From NCBI GenBank assembly GCA_023387585.1, contig JAEWHZ010000091.1, positions 1-64,000 on the forward strand: a DNA stretch of 64,000 nucleotides, given 5' to 3'. Position 1 is the stretch's first letter. Every line of letters begins with the position of its first letter. Positions 46,201 through 54,338 of this stretch are shown here, one piece after another. The translations under genes and the position numbers were made by a program. This DNA is from Pseudomonadota bacterium (GTDB lineage Bacteria > Pseudomonadota > Alphaproteobacteria > Rhizobiales > Devosiaceae). The notes below the pieces were generated by a model. It was not told the origin of the DNA. It made no database searches and saw nothing but the letters and a program-made list of their open reading frames with translations.

Positions 46201-48622
46201 CGCTCAACGTCTCAACCGGAGCGTCAACGCTTAACGAAACCTGTTTGGAAAGCTCAGCACGTTCTGCCTGAAGGCTCCGGCCTTCCGTGATCAACTTCTG
46301 AAACAGCGGTAATGCCGATGGATCATTCGTGGCCGTGTTACGGCACATCAGCGCCTCACGCCCAGCGGCATAAATCGCCTGCGCCGCTCGACCAACGGCA
46401 GCAAGGTTCCATTCAGCGGCTTCCGGTTTCACGCTGATCAGCGGCGCCATCCTGTTGGCGAGTCCGCGCGAGATTTGCAGCGTCTCGCGCTTGGTTGCTA
46501 AGTCCGTCTGAAGCGCGTTCCAGTCCAGCGTCTCAATACCATTGCTGCGGCAAATCGCACGAACGCGCTCCATATCCGTGCGAACCGTCTCTGTCGCATC
46601 AGCTGCCAGCACGGATGCGAACTCTTGTTCGGTCGAGGCATGCGCCTCACAGTCTTTGATGAATGTCGCCAAACGCGCGGCGGCATCTTTAGCAAGTAGC
46701 GCTAGATGCAGATCAGGCTTAGTTTCGGTCAGGGCGGCGAGACCGCGAAGCGCCTCTAAAAGGGCAGTAAGATCCTGTTCAGCCGCACCGCGATCAATCC
46801 CGTAGTCCGGCAGAAGGTCACGAGCGACTGCCAGCGTTCGGAAGGCCTCGGAGGCTCTCGCTGCCAAATTGCAGGCCTCCTCCACGGTGAAGCGCTCCGC
46901 ATGCGTGAGGCCTGTGGCTTTCCAGTGAGGCTTGGCGGCGGCAGCTAGCTCTGCGGCCTTTTCCACCGCATCTCCAAGTGCGCGCAGGCGCCCAATACCG
47001 GCCTTATGAAGGTAGGTCTCAGGGATATCCGATTGCTCAATTACCTGCGCCGGAACAGCGTCCAACCGCGCAGCTGTCGCAATGCTTCGACTGAGGATCT
47101 CGTGGATCGTCATGCCGCTCGCACCAAAGCTAAGCGTTAGAAGGTCGATGTAGTCGGCAAGCTGCTTGCGGATACGGCGGTACTCCGCGATCTGGTCGTC
47201 ATAGTCGCGCACGTTGACGGGTCTGCGCATTTCCACACGGCTGCGCACCGACTCTATAACTTGCTCGCGTGTCGACCGCTCCGCTTGCAGTGGCAGCAGG
47301 AATTCTCCAAGACCGACGGCTTCCAGGCGGGCACGTACAACGTTAAGCGCGGCGAGCTTCTCCGCGACAAACAGAACCTTCTTGCCTTCCGCCAGTGCCG
47401 CTGCGATAGCATTCACGATAGTCTGCGACTTGCCCGTGCCGGGAGGACCTTCAACGGCCAGGTTCTTGCCGTTTGCGATATCAACGAGCGTGCTGAATTG
47501 GGAGGAGTCCGCGTCCATCACCACGCAGGGCACGCTGCTTTCAATCGCTGGCTCGTCTACGTTATACTCTTCAGCGAAGGGGGACGACGTCTCGGTGTTC
47601 GAACCGCCAAGCAGAGACCGGACAATCTCGCTGTCTGGAAAAGCCGGGTGTTTGGGATCGATGTCATGGTACATTGCCATTCGAGCCGACGGAAACACAC
47701 CGATCGCAACCTGGCGGCGGACCTTCCAGACAATCTGACGCGGCGCGATTTCAGCGATGGTGTTCAGATAATCTTCAACTGACGCGCCCTCGAACGGTGG
47801 CAGCTCAATGCCGAACTCAATACGCATTTTCTCGGCAAGGACGGCGTTGATCTCGGGCTCTTCGCCCGTCCCCGTGATGCGGAACTCAACCCCTTCGCGC
47901 GTACGCTTTTTTTCAATCTGCGCACTGCAAAGGACGAGCGGCGCATAAGATGTATCGGTCTGGTTGGGCTCCGCCCATTCGAGAAAGCCATAAGCGACGT
48001 GCAGGACGTTGATACCAGTTTCCTGAATCCATGTCCGGCATTTGGATGTGATGTTGTTCAGCTTACGCTCTAGATCCTTCGGGAGAAGAAGGGTTTGAAT
48101 GTCGTCATCGGTGTGCCGCTCTTCTTCGACTTCGCCATCGGGTTCAGGAAGGTCATAAGACGGCGTGATACCGTTGTTGCGTGCGTGCTGCGCGAGGTTA
48201 ATATCCGCCTGCTTGGGGCGGGGCGGCATACGAAGATCATCGCGAATACGGTCCTTGAGGGCGCGCTCGATATGGCGGGTCCGGTCAAGATAATCGTCCG
48301 CATCCCGTTCGATTGATTCTAGGTCTTTGAGATAGGCATCGTCGGTAAGCCGCGCATTCGCGAGCGCGTCGCGGAACGCTTTGGACTCTTCATCGCGGGG
48401 ATCATCGTCAATCTCGGGCAGCGGAATAAGCCGCATCTCTTGCCCATTGTTAAGTTTGTAGAAGAGAACGTCGGGCAGCTCATCGACCACCCGGATGTGG
48501 GCGTTGGAGCGCGGCGAAAGTTTCGTTGCGAGAAGCGGATTGCGACGGCTGAGATCGAGCAGCTTCGGGCGAAGATGCTCGATTTTATGCTTCACTAACT
48601 CCTGTAATTCAGTCGCTGTCAT
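43208..48622 (-). CDS. Giant DUF4011 / SF1 helicase / Vsr-type nuclease with Gre-like C-terminus
   Basis: This is an 1804-aa protein. The N-terminus (LRPKLLDLSRRNPLLATKLS) is the DUF4011-type start. The helicase has Walker A VEGPPGTGKSQTIVNAIA (about residue 390), a DEASQMPPEAA Walker B (about 1275) and the late motif GLAGKRRLNVLFSRAKEKIV. A Vsr/DUF559 endonuclease-like domain (FIDIGVKHP, then GVECDGASYHSAKSARDRDRLRQ, HRIWSTDWF) spans about 1570-1665. The last 80 residues (GDTVRVRYLNGD through APIAKALLGAEQGDEVEV) match the C-terminal domain of GreA/GreB. Helicase-Vsr proteins of this type are reported anti-phage proteins. It is first in an operon with the DUF262 gene. Confidence 0.88.
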   Translation of the reverse strand: MTATELQELVKHKIEHLRPKLLDLSRRNPLLATKLSPRSNAHIRVVDELPDVLFYKLNNGQEMRLIPLPEIDDDPRDEESKAFRDALANARLTDDAYLKDLESIERDADDYLDRTRHIERALKDRIRDDLRMPPRPKQADINLAQHARNNGITPSYDLPEPDGEVEEERHTDDDIQTLLLPKDLERKLNNITSKCRTWIQETGINVLHVAYGFLEWAEPNQTDTSYAPLVLCSAQIEKKRTREGVEFRITGTGEEPEINAVLAEKMRIEFGIELPPFEGASVEDYLNTIAEIAPRQIVWKVRRQVAIGVFPSARMAMYHDIDPKHPAFPDSEIVRSLLGGSNTETSSPFAEEYNVDEPAIESSVPCVVMDADSSQFSTLVDIANGKNLAVEGPPGTGKSQTIVNAIAAALAEGKKVLFVAEKLAALNVVRARLEAVGLGEFLLPLQAERSTREQVIESVRSRVEMRRPVNVRDYDDQIAEYRRIRKQLADYIDLLTLSFGASGMTIHEILSRSIATAARLDAVPAQVIEQSDIPETYLHKAGIGRLRALGDAVEKAAELAAAAKPHWKATGLTHAERFTVEEACNLAARASEAFRTLAVARDLLPDYGIDRGAAEQDLTALLEALRGLAALTETKPDLHLALLAKDAAARLATFIKDCEAHASTEQEFASVLAADATETVRTDMERVRAICRSNGIETLDWNALQTDLATKRETLQISRGLANRMAPLISVKPEAAEWNLAAVGRAAQAIYAAGREALMCRNTATNDPSALPLFQKLITEGRSLQAERAELSKQVSLSVDAPVETLSGAIAALRAGGLFAAFSGSYRNAKRLARSLSLAQRFDKQDVLDRLEKLAGYRSRERAFQLNPQAAALFGLHFRGVDTEFAPFEKLATYYASTQSVLAGPELRALRNFLRDADLDELEAVPSIPTDTPVDTLATLQKDVVDAERRIAALDGALEDLRPLLSIFRVPASVSPGSLGSLIEKMTIFFERRAALDDDRGVATMLGDRFAGSRTETAPLKPACTWAQAAAPFAEQLADVLRGSDAAKAANQIEAVRRAHEQVDDLLASLSGVAHIDTRAFTDNRDEIGSAAALDAASHDAEGLFAHAALATALVELSDTGTYPLVEYRMASGTPTDLAAQFEALAIRKLARSAYAEHGKKLARYPGSRLDELRAALARQDKEIIKLAQKQLRWKIHAEAKPPYGNGMGKKSTWTQMALIDNEINKQQRFISVRDLTQRAGKALLELKPCWMMSPLAVAQYVPKGALNFDLCIIDEASQMPPEAAIGALLRCKQTVVVGDTNQLPPSSFFRKMIDDEEADEDDAVLNESILEMANATFRPARRLRWHYRSRHSGLIKFSNRLVYNDDLIVFPSATESMARMGVEYRKVDGLYKAGTNATEARIMVDAALEFMGTDPNRSLGIVTLNQKQRDLIAEEFEYALGRDRHAQAYVDAWKLQHDGLEEFFIKNLENVQGDERDVIFIGTVYGPEVQGGKVAQRFGPINGLAGKRRLNVLFSRAKEKIVTFSSMTAADIVAEENGNAGAYMLKRWLEYAATAVLDGGTNTAKEPDSEFEVFVMDQIRAMGCEPVPQVGVAGYFIDIGVKHPDWPHGFILGVECDGASYHSAKSARDRDRLRQEVLERLGWHFHRIWSTDWFNNPRREAERIREVIAMRMKALKAREAEFLTQPVPAESTTPIELPRRDMAPQAELPMFSLRPQSAEAPKPANDRGVAIGDTVRVRYLNGDCKVLMLTISTAKSDLGQGVIHHEAPIAKALLGAEQGDEVEVLNGPYVRPAIVEEIIKRAG

Positions 48623-48834
48623 GCTCCCCCTGTCCCCTACGAAAAAACGTTAGCAACAACGGCTGATGCAAACAACGAATAACCCCGGGATCATACCGGC
48701 ATTTGCAGTAACTTATTGAAAAATATGGATATTCATTCAATCTCTCGATCTTGCCCAAACCATCACAGAACCACCATTCGAAGATTGTGCGCTTTCGCGA
48801 GCATCCGAATGCAGGAACCAGGCGGACACGAGCC

Positions 48835-49746
48835 CTAGGCAGTCACTTTCTGCCGCGCCGTGGCGCGGTAGGGATCTCCGCCGTTTCCTGCGAGATCGAT
48901 GTGGTAGCGCCGTGCGTCTAGAATCTCGAGGAGTTTTGCCTCGTCCGTGGTGCGGCACTGGAGGCGCCCGTTGGCAAGTACCTTGAACTTGATCCCATGT
49001 TGCGCGGCATGCGCCTCGATTACAGGCCGCTGAAAATGTGCGAGGTTGGGGTTGGCGGCAATGGACGCCGCATGCCGGGCCATACGTGGATGACGCTCGA
49101 TATCCGCAGCGATCCTGCTCAGATCAAGAAACGTCACGGCGTCCTGAATAGACTGAATCTTCGCTTTCGCGGTCGCTGCGACGTGTTGGACTATTTTGGC
49201 GACCTGTTCCATGGAACGCACATTGAGAATGAAGACGTTAGCCTCCGTCACAATGACATCGAACTCCGTGTCGAGGTGCAGAACATCATCTTGGATCAAG
49301 ACAAGCGTATCATCGACCAGCCGCATCAACCGATTTCGTGCATTTAATGTCCCTTTGAGCCTCGTCGCCTTACGTATGGCGACCGCTCGTCTATTCTGTG
49401 CATCCCTGAACTCCGCAAAATAATAGTCTACATCGTGAGCGTGATTGTGAATATCAGTCAAATCGGCGAGAGTTCCTGCCTGATAGATAGCGGACAGCTC
49501 TGCCATGAATTCGCTATTACGCGGCGCGTAAACCTTGCGACGATCGCCGTAATCCTCCGAAATGTCGTGGGGTTCCCAGTTTCCGGGAAGCGCCGCCAAC
49601 GCATTGCGCGTGGTTCTGAGCGTTGCCTTCAGCGCCTCCTTCGTCGCTGGATCGGTTGGGATGAAATGCATGTTGCCGTTGCTGCGCAACGAGACGCCAA
49701 AATTTACTGAGGTGATGTTTTGAAAATCAAATGCCTGATCAATCAT
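48835..49746 (-). CDS. kwaB: Kiwa defence protein KwaB (DUF4868)
   Basis: This 303-aa protein matches the DUF4868 pattern of KwaB: an N-terminal beta-rich region (ITSVNFGVSLRSNGNMHFIP), a central FDVIVTEANVFILNVRSMEQVAKIV segment and a C-terminal DEAKLLEILDARRYHIDLAGN block. In the Kiwa anti-phage system KwaB works with the membrane protein KwaA; reports describe a membrane-associated DNA-binding complex that blocks phage replication or transcription. Its ATG overlaps the kwaA stop by 8 bp on the minus strand. Confidence 0.82.
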   Translation of the reverse strand: MIDQAFDFQNITSVNFGVSLRSNGNMHFIPTDPATKEALKATLRTTRNALAALPGNWEPHDISEDYGDRRKVYAPRNSEFMAELSAIYQAGTLADLTDIHNHAHDVDYYFAEFRDAQNRRAVAIRKATRLKGTLNARNRLMRLVDDTLVLIQDDVLHLDTEFDVIVTEANVFILNVRSMEQVAKIVQHVAATAKAKIQSIQDAVTFLDLSRIAADIERHPRMARHAASIAANPNLAHFQRPVIEAHAAQHGIKFKVLANGRLQCRTTDEAKLLEILDARRYHIDLAGNGGDPYRATARQKVTA

Positions 49747-50221
49747 CGTTTTTATCCACCAGCACGTTCCCTCCCAACCTGTATCCGGTCAGCGGCGCGC
49801 CTTCGGGCAGATCGTGCCGACGCGATATCACAACGAAAGTCGTCAGCCTTTCCTGTCCCCTGTCCGCGTTCGTGGTCCCGAGCTTAGCTTCGACCGTGTA
49901 AATCCGGTAACCTCGGATCGCGAAGATCAGGTTCATATAATGTAGCCGCATGTGCCAGAACAAGAACATGACGAACATCAACGCGAATGCTACGGCAACC
50001 GTATCGCGAATACCGCCAAGGTTTGCATCGAAAAGTGGTATGAGCATCGCGAACAGGTAGGTCAGAAGGTGCTCCCGCTGATCGCGCGCGCTGTGAACGT
50101 CGATTGTCTTGACATTCTCACTCTTGCGGGCGCGGTGGAAAAACCAGATCAGGAGGATCGTAGGTAGCAGGAAGAGTCCTAGGCAAACTGGCACCCATAC
50201 GCGGTCATCGACAGCCTCCAC
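49739..50221 (-). CDS. kwaA: Kiwa membrane protein KwaA, apparently truncated by an upstream stop
   Basis: The open part encodes 160 aa from a GTG at 50221. It has hydrophobic segments at about residues 8-26, 50-68 and 73-92, then a cytoplasmic tail (GYRIYTVEAKLG, TTFVVISRRHDLP, YRLGGNVLVDKND) of the KwaA type. Upstream in the same frame the codons read SSLSPVFLLWAIRG, then a TGA at 50264-50266, then an 18-codon ATG-started stretch ending LGFPRFILV. Read through, this gives about 193 aa with a fourth, N-terminal membrane helix, the usual KwaA length. The gene may be a nonsense pseudogene or start internally without its first helix. Confidence 0.7.
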   Translation of the reverse strand: MEAVDDRVWVPVCLGLFLLPTILLIWFFHRARKSENVKTIDVHSARDQREHLLTYLFAMLIPLFDANLGGIRDTVAVAFALMFVMFLFWHMRLHYMNLIFAIRGYRIYTVEAKLGTTNADRGQERLTTFVVISRRHDLPEGAPLTGYRLGGNVLVDKNDD

Positions 50222-50320
50222 GCCCCGGATCGCCCAGAGCAGAAAAACTGGGCTCAGGCTGGATCAAACCAGTATAAATCTTGGAAAACCAAGACCTTCA
50301 CTTACTCGTTGTGTTGTCAT

Positions 50321-50728
50321 ACTCCGAACCGTCCAACTTTCGGGGGGATGTGTCAACAAAGACGCATGTTCTCGATATTTAGTCCGGGCGCGCCGCTTCG
50401 CGACCGGGCTGTCGTGAACGCAGCCGCCGTTCCGGCGTCTGCCGCCATCCGGCTTCCATCCCTCGCGCAGATGCGATGGCAGCCTTCGGCTGACCTTTTC
50501 CTTGATTGGGGCCTGCGGCCCCCAGGCCGTCAAGGCTGAACCCTCCGCTATGGCTTCGGGCGGAATCCGCCGGGCCGTGTAGTCCGCCTTCACTACGTTC
50601 GGCTTCCGGCCCGCTCCACCCCGGTTCCCCCTCCGGGGCGGTTTCCGGCCTGTGACGGCCAACCCCCGCTCATTGCCGCTTGGCTAGTCGGTTGCATGCG
50701 CAACCCACTACCAACTGGAGAAAAGGCA
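50321..50728. other. GC-rich structured leader upstream of ardC
   Basis: There is no gene in this stretch. It is full of short perfect inverted repeats: GGGGCC/GGCCCC (50508-50522), GGCGGA/TCCGCC (50559-50571) and CCCCGG/CCGGGG (50619-50638). Such structured stretches are typical upstream of ardC in alphaproteobacterial conjugative elements and could include a single-strand promoter or transfer-related signal, which is inference. Confidence 0.5.
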
Positions 50729-51628
50729 ATGAAACCTGATGTTTATGAACGTGTGACCACTGCAATCGTCACTGCACTTGAGGCGGGCGTCAAACCCTGG
50801 CACCAGCCTTGGAACGTCGAACACGCAGCTGGGCGCATCATCCGGCCCTTGCGGGCGAATGGTGTGCCGTATCGCGGCATCAATGTGCTGATGCTCTGGG
50901 GCGAAGCTGTCGCGCGGGGCTATGCCGCGCCCATCTGGATGACCTTCAAGCAGGCTCAGGAGCTTGGCGGGCATGTGCGCAAGGGCGAGCATGGCAGCCT
51001 TGTTGTCTATGCATCGACCCTGAAACGCACCGAGGAAGACACACTGACCGGCGAGGAGCTGGAGCGGTCCATTCCTTTCATGAAGGGCTATACCGTGTTC
51101 AACGTCGAGCAGGTCGAGGGACTGCCCGCGCACTACTACGCGCAGCCAGCACCCCGGCAGGATGTCATTCACCGCATCGCCCATGCCGATGCATTCGTGA
51201 ACGCAACCCGCGCCGACATTTGCCACGGTGGCGGCATCGCGTCTTACAATGTGGCGTCCGATGTCGTGCGCATGCCGCCCTTCGAGGCCTTCCGCGACCC
51301 GGAAAGTTACTACGGCACCCTCATTCACGAGCTGACCCACTGGACGCGGCATCCGTCACGCCTCGACCGTGACCTTGGCCGCAAGCGCTGGGGCGATGAA
51401 GGCTATGCCATGGAGGAGCTGGTCGCCGAACTAGGCGCGGCCTTCGTGCTGGCGGATTTGGACATCGCGCCCAACCCGCGCGACGAGCACGCCAGCTACA
51501 TCGCCTCATGGCTGAAAGTGCTGAACGAGGACAAGCGGGCGATCTTTTCAGCGGCAGCCCACGCGCAGCGCGCGGCGGATTACCTTGCAGGCTTGCAGCC
51601 CGCATCGCAGGAAGCGAGGGCGGCATGA
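50729..51628 (+). CDS. ardC: ArdC-family antirestriction protein
   Basis: This 299-aa protein has an N-terminal single-stranded-DNA-binding domain (VTTAIVTALEAGVKPWHQPWN, then PYRGINVLMLW) and a zincin-like metalloprotease domain with the zinc motif LIHELTHWTRHPSRL and a distal glutamate in EELVAELGAAF. ArdC proteins protect incoming single-stranded plasmid DNA from restriction during conjugation. A GGAGAAAAGG site precedes the ATG. Its presence fits the relaxase and coupling-protein genes to the right. Confidence 0.94.
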   Translation: MKPDVYERVTTAIVTALEAGVKPWHQPWNVEHAAGRIIRPLRANGVPYRGINVLMLWGEAVARGYAAPIWMTFKQAQELGGHVRKGEHGSLVVYASTLKRTEEDTLTGEELERSIPFMKGYTVFNVEQVEGLPAHYYAQPAPRQDVIHRIAHADAFVNATRADICHGGGIASYNVASDVVRMPPFEAFRDPESYYGTLIHELTHWTRHPSRLDRDLGRKRWGDEGYAMEELVAELGAAFVLADLDIAPNPRDEHASYIASWLKVLNEDKRAIFSAAAHAQRAADYLAGLQPASQEARAA

Positions 51629-51930
51629 GCGCCGCCCCGCAATTCTTCCGCGCCGACTGGCGCGGTATTGGCCTTACCATCAACTGGGTGGAGGAATATT
51701 TTGCGACGGACGACGGCTCCTATGCCGTCGCCCATCTGGAAATCCTCGCCGACAACCGCACGCCGCTGCCCATCACCGAGACAGGGTACAAATCGCACTT
51801 CACCAGCCGGGAAGCGGTCGAGGCAGAGGACGGACCCGTCGCTTACGCCATCGCTTGGCTGGACCATGATGCCGCGAAACCCGCATGGGCCGCACGCGAG
51901 GCGGCAGCACGGCAGCTATCGCTGTTCTGA
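51625..51930 (+). CDS. Small conserved protein coupled to ardC
   Basis: This 101-aa protein of unknown function reads as a single small domain (FRADWRGIGLTINWVEEYFATDDGSYAVAHLEI, ITETGYKSHF, AYAIAWLDHDAA). Its ATG overlaps the ardC stop by ATGA, so it is made together with ArdC. No catalytic motif is visible. Confidence 0.75.
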   Translation: MSAAPQFFRADWRGIGLTINWVEEYFATDDGSYAVAHLEILADNRTPLPITETGYKSHFTSREAVEAEDGPVAYAIAWLDHDAAKPAWAAREAAARQLSLF

Positions 51931-52143
51931 ATCAGGTTGTTTGGACTTGCTGCGAACGTCGTCCATCGACTCCAGCAGCATCTGCATCGCGGTCTTGAAG
52001 CCGTGCCGCCGTGCCGCCTCGCGGAAGGTTCTGCTCAGGCCACGGATGACCGCCAGATCCGCCGCGCCCTGCGGCACGGTTAATTCGCGCCGCCGCCTGC
52101 GGCGGCGGCTTTGAAGGTCTGACTTGCGGCGTGTGGGCTGCAT
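51916..52143 (-). CDS. Small basic protein, unknown
   Basis: This 75-aa protein has an Arg-rich N-terminus (RKSDLQSRRRRRRRE) followed by a helical stretch (LSRTFREAARRHGFKTAMQMLLESMDDV). Its ATG shares one base with the stop of the membrane-protein gene upstream, suggesting coupled translation, which is the main reason to accept it. Its last 15 bp overlap the 3' end of the convergent ardC-linked gene. Confidence 0.5.
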   Translation of the reverse strand: MQPTRRKSDLQSRRRRRRRELTVPQGAADLAVIRGLSRTFREAARRHGFKTAMQMLLESMDDVRSKSKQPDSEQR

Positions 52144-52568
52144 CAGATTTTGCTCGGCAGGATAGCCCGTGTGAATTCGCAGAAGCCCGAATGGATAAAG
52201 TTCTCATCCCAGACGCGGGCGATCGGCGCGTCGCCGCGTTCGACGAAGGCCATGAAGAACCAGACATCATAAGCCGCAATCATCGCCACCAGCCCCGCGA
52301 AGACAAGATTGTGAAACTGGTCGAAGACGGTTTCGGCCACCCCCTTCTGCACCACTACCGTCAACACCGGGCTCCCCAGCCAGAGCAGCCAGATCAGAAC
52401 GCTGATACCGCCGGGCAGGACCCCGCACTTGTCCCAGTACTCCAGTATGGTCACGCCGATCAGGAAATGCGCAATCAGCAGGCCGCCATTGACCAGCGCC
52501 GCCACGCCGCCAATGACCTCCATGACATTCTCAAGGATCTCACCAAACCATTCGCCGATGCCCTGCAT
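52143..52568 (-). CDS. Small integral membrane protein, unknown
   Basis: This 141-aa protein has three to four hydrophobic helices (VNGGLLIAHFLIGVTILEYW, LIWLLWLGSPVLTVVV, LVFAGLVAMIAAYDVWFFMAF) and a soluble C-terminus. There is no recognisable family. It sits between a secreted protein and a small basic protein on the same strand in the transfer-related part of the element, so a role in mating or surface function is only a guess. A GGAACGG-like site precedes the ATG. Confidence 0.7.
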   Translation of the reverse strand: MQGIGEWFGEILENVMEVIGGVAALVNGGLLIAHFLIGVTILEYWDKCGVLPGGISVLIWLLWLGSPVLTVVVQKGVAETVFDQFHNLVFAGLVAMIAAYDVWFFMAFVERGDAPIARVWDENFIHSGFCEFTRAILPSKI

Positions 52569-52596
52569 GGCCCGTTCCTTCCATGAATGATGGCGT

Positions 52597-53433
52597 CTAG
52601 AGCTTCGGAGCTTCGGCCCCGGCGCTGTTCTGGAGGGCGTCCACGTAGTCGCGGAAGAACTGGTAGTCGGCGGTGAAATTCACCCGCGCGCGCTCATTGT
52701 CGCCGAGGGTGAACCACATCGACTTCGCGTGGTCATCGGACAGGCCGTAGTTGAAGCTGGCCTTGAAGACGACATCGCAATCGCCCTTTGGATTCAGGCG
52801 CGGCAGGTCCGCTTCGCTGGTGTTGGCCGTCGCCATGATCGGCACGCAGCCGACCCACGCATAGGGCTCACCCATCGGCACCGCCCTGCCATCGTCGAAG
52901 CGGAATTGATACGCGACGCCGCTGCCGCTGCTGCCTGAATCATGCAACGTGCCGAGCTTCGCTTCGAGCCCCCTCACCACGTCGCTTATGCGGGGCTGGT
53001 CGGCTTGATGGTTGTAGCCAAGGAAGCGCTCGATCGCGACCACCTGATGCCCCGATGAGGGCGCGCTCAGGCTGACATGAATGCCCTCGCTCTTGTTCCA
53101 GCCTTCCGTGCCGGGCCGGTCGATGTCGAGCGTCATGCGCCCAACATAGCTGACGGTCACGCGCTGCCCGTTCGGGCGCGGTAGGAAGATCTCATAGCGG
53201 TATTCGCGGATACCGTTGGAGCTCGCGCCCGCGCCCATCCCGGCGATGATCGCCGCCAGCTTCTCCTTCGCCTCCTCGTAGGTATCGCCCGGCGCAATGC
53301 CGAGAATATCGACGGTGACCCCGGACGGCAGGTTCGCGCCCTTGGGCACGTCCACCGTCTGCGTCCACTCCACGTCCTGCGCATGCGCGGCACCACCCGC
53401 CAGCAGCATTGCCGCGATCATCATGTGTTTCAT
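52597..53433 (-). CDS. Secreted protein of unknown function
   Basis: This 278-aa protein has a Sec signal peptide (MKHMMIAAMLLAGGAAHAQ, cleavage after AHA) and a beta-rich mature part. Notable are GIAPGDTYEEAKEKLAAI, FLPRPNGQRVTVSYVGRM and a possible disulfide pair (WVGCVPIMA and KGDCDVVFK). It is probably periplasmic. No family was recognised. It precedes the small membrane-protein gene by 28 nt on the same strand. Confidence 0.75.
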   Translation of the reverse strand: MKHMMIAAMLLAGGAAHAQDVEWTQTVDVPKGANLPSGVTVDILGIAPGDTYEEAKEKLAAIIAGMGAGASSNGIREYRYEIFLPRPNGQRVTVSYVGRMTLDIDRPGTEGWNKSEGIHVSLSAPSSGHQVVAIERFLGYNHQADQPRISDVVRGLEAKLGTLHDSGSSGSGVAYQFRFDDGRAVPMGEPYAWVGCVPIMATANTSEADLPRLNPKGDCDVVFKASFNYGLSDDHAKSMWFTLGDNERARVNFTADYQFFRDYVDALQNSAGAEAPKL

Positions 53434-53558
53434 TGTAGGAAAACCCCATTGATCAGGGTGGCGCGCCAGAAGCGCGGCACCGCGCTGGAATCAAAAGAGC
53501 CCCGGCGATCTGTCTGCGCGAGGCTCCGGTTTATTTGGTTCTCTCAATGGGAATTCAG

Positions 53559-53579
53559 GACAGTATTGCCTATACTGTC
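53559..53579. repeat. Inverted repeat GACAGTA/TACTGTC upstream of the tyrosine recombinase
   Basis: Perfect 7-bp arms flank a 7-bp spacer in the divergent gap 53434-53744. The adjacent ACTGTCGCG recurs at about 53706-53714. This arrangement could be a recombinase core site or an operator. The rest of the 311-bp gap shows no gene. Confidence 0.5.
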
Positions 53580-53744
53580 GCGAATGGCTGATATTGGCCG
53601 TTTCCGGATTGTATTTCCCTTAAGGAATTGCTATCAGTTCTCATGGCCGCGCCTGAATTCCCCGATGGGGCAGGCGCTTGGCGTTCACTCAACGGAATAG
53701 GCAAAACTGTCGCGTCCCCGCCGGTTGCCGGTATGGAGGACGGG

Positions 53745-54338
53745 ATGGCGTTCGCGCGCTCGCAGCAGACGAGTCTGTATTCGGCCAAAGGTCAGCGCAA
53801 ATATCTGACGCCGGACGAGCGAGCGCGGTTTATCGATACAGCATGGCATTGCGAGCGCGTGGATCTGCGCACGCTTGGACTCACGCTCGCATGGACCGGC
53901 TGCCGGATCTCCGAGGCGCTGGCGATCACGCAACGCTGCATCGAGATCGAGGCCGGGTTTATCGCTGTGACCACGCTCAAGCGGCGCAGCCGTGTGCCCA
54001 TCATCCGCGAAATCCCCGTGCCGCCAGACCTCATCGCCGCACTGGTCAGGGTGCACGGAATCGACGGCGCACATCCAGACCGCCGTCTGTGGACTCTGTC
54101 ACGCAGCCGGGCATGGGCCTTGATCAAGACACTCATGCGTAAGGCGGGCGTGGCGGATGGTATCCATGCCTCGCCGAAGGGTTTGCGGCATGGCTTTGGC
54201 CTCCATGCCATTCGCTCCGGCGTCCCGCTCAATCTCGTGCAGAAATGGCTGGGCCACGCACGGATGGAAACGACGGCGATTTACACGCAGGCCCTTGGCG
54301 TCGAGGAAGCCCAGATCGCCGCGCGGATGTGGTCCTGA
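53745..54338 (+). CDS. Small tyrosine recombinase (site-specific integrase), catalytic domain only
   Basis: This protein of about 197 aa is essentially the catalytic domain of a tyrosine recombinase. The first arginine is in LTLAWTGCRISEALAIT, a lysine lies in the beta-hairpin (TLKRRSRVP), PKGLRHGFGLHAI carries the second arginine, and LGHARMETTAIYTQ has the H/W position and nucleophilic tyrosine. The usual histidine of the H-x-x-R box is lysine here. It lacks the N-terminal SAM-like DNA-binding domain. I chose the ATG at 53745 for its GGAGG site; the frame also opens at 53643 and 53733. Confidence 0.85.
   Translation: MAFARSQQTSLYSAKGQRKYLTPDERARFIDTAWHCERVDLRTLGLTLAWTGCRISEALAITQRCIEIEAGFIAVTTLKRRSRVPIIREIPVPPDLIAALVRVHGIDGAHPDRRLWTLSRSRAWALIKTLMRKAGVADGIHASPKGLRHGFGLHAIRSGVPLNLVQKWLGHARMETTAIYTQALGVEEAQIAARMWS

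Noticed and set aside
50264..50662. 132-codon minus-strand frame in the ardC leader
   Set aside because: Its first part is Arg/Gly-rich reading of the hairpin region; only its last 18 codons are of interest, as the possible lost start of kwaA.
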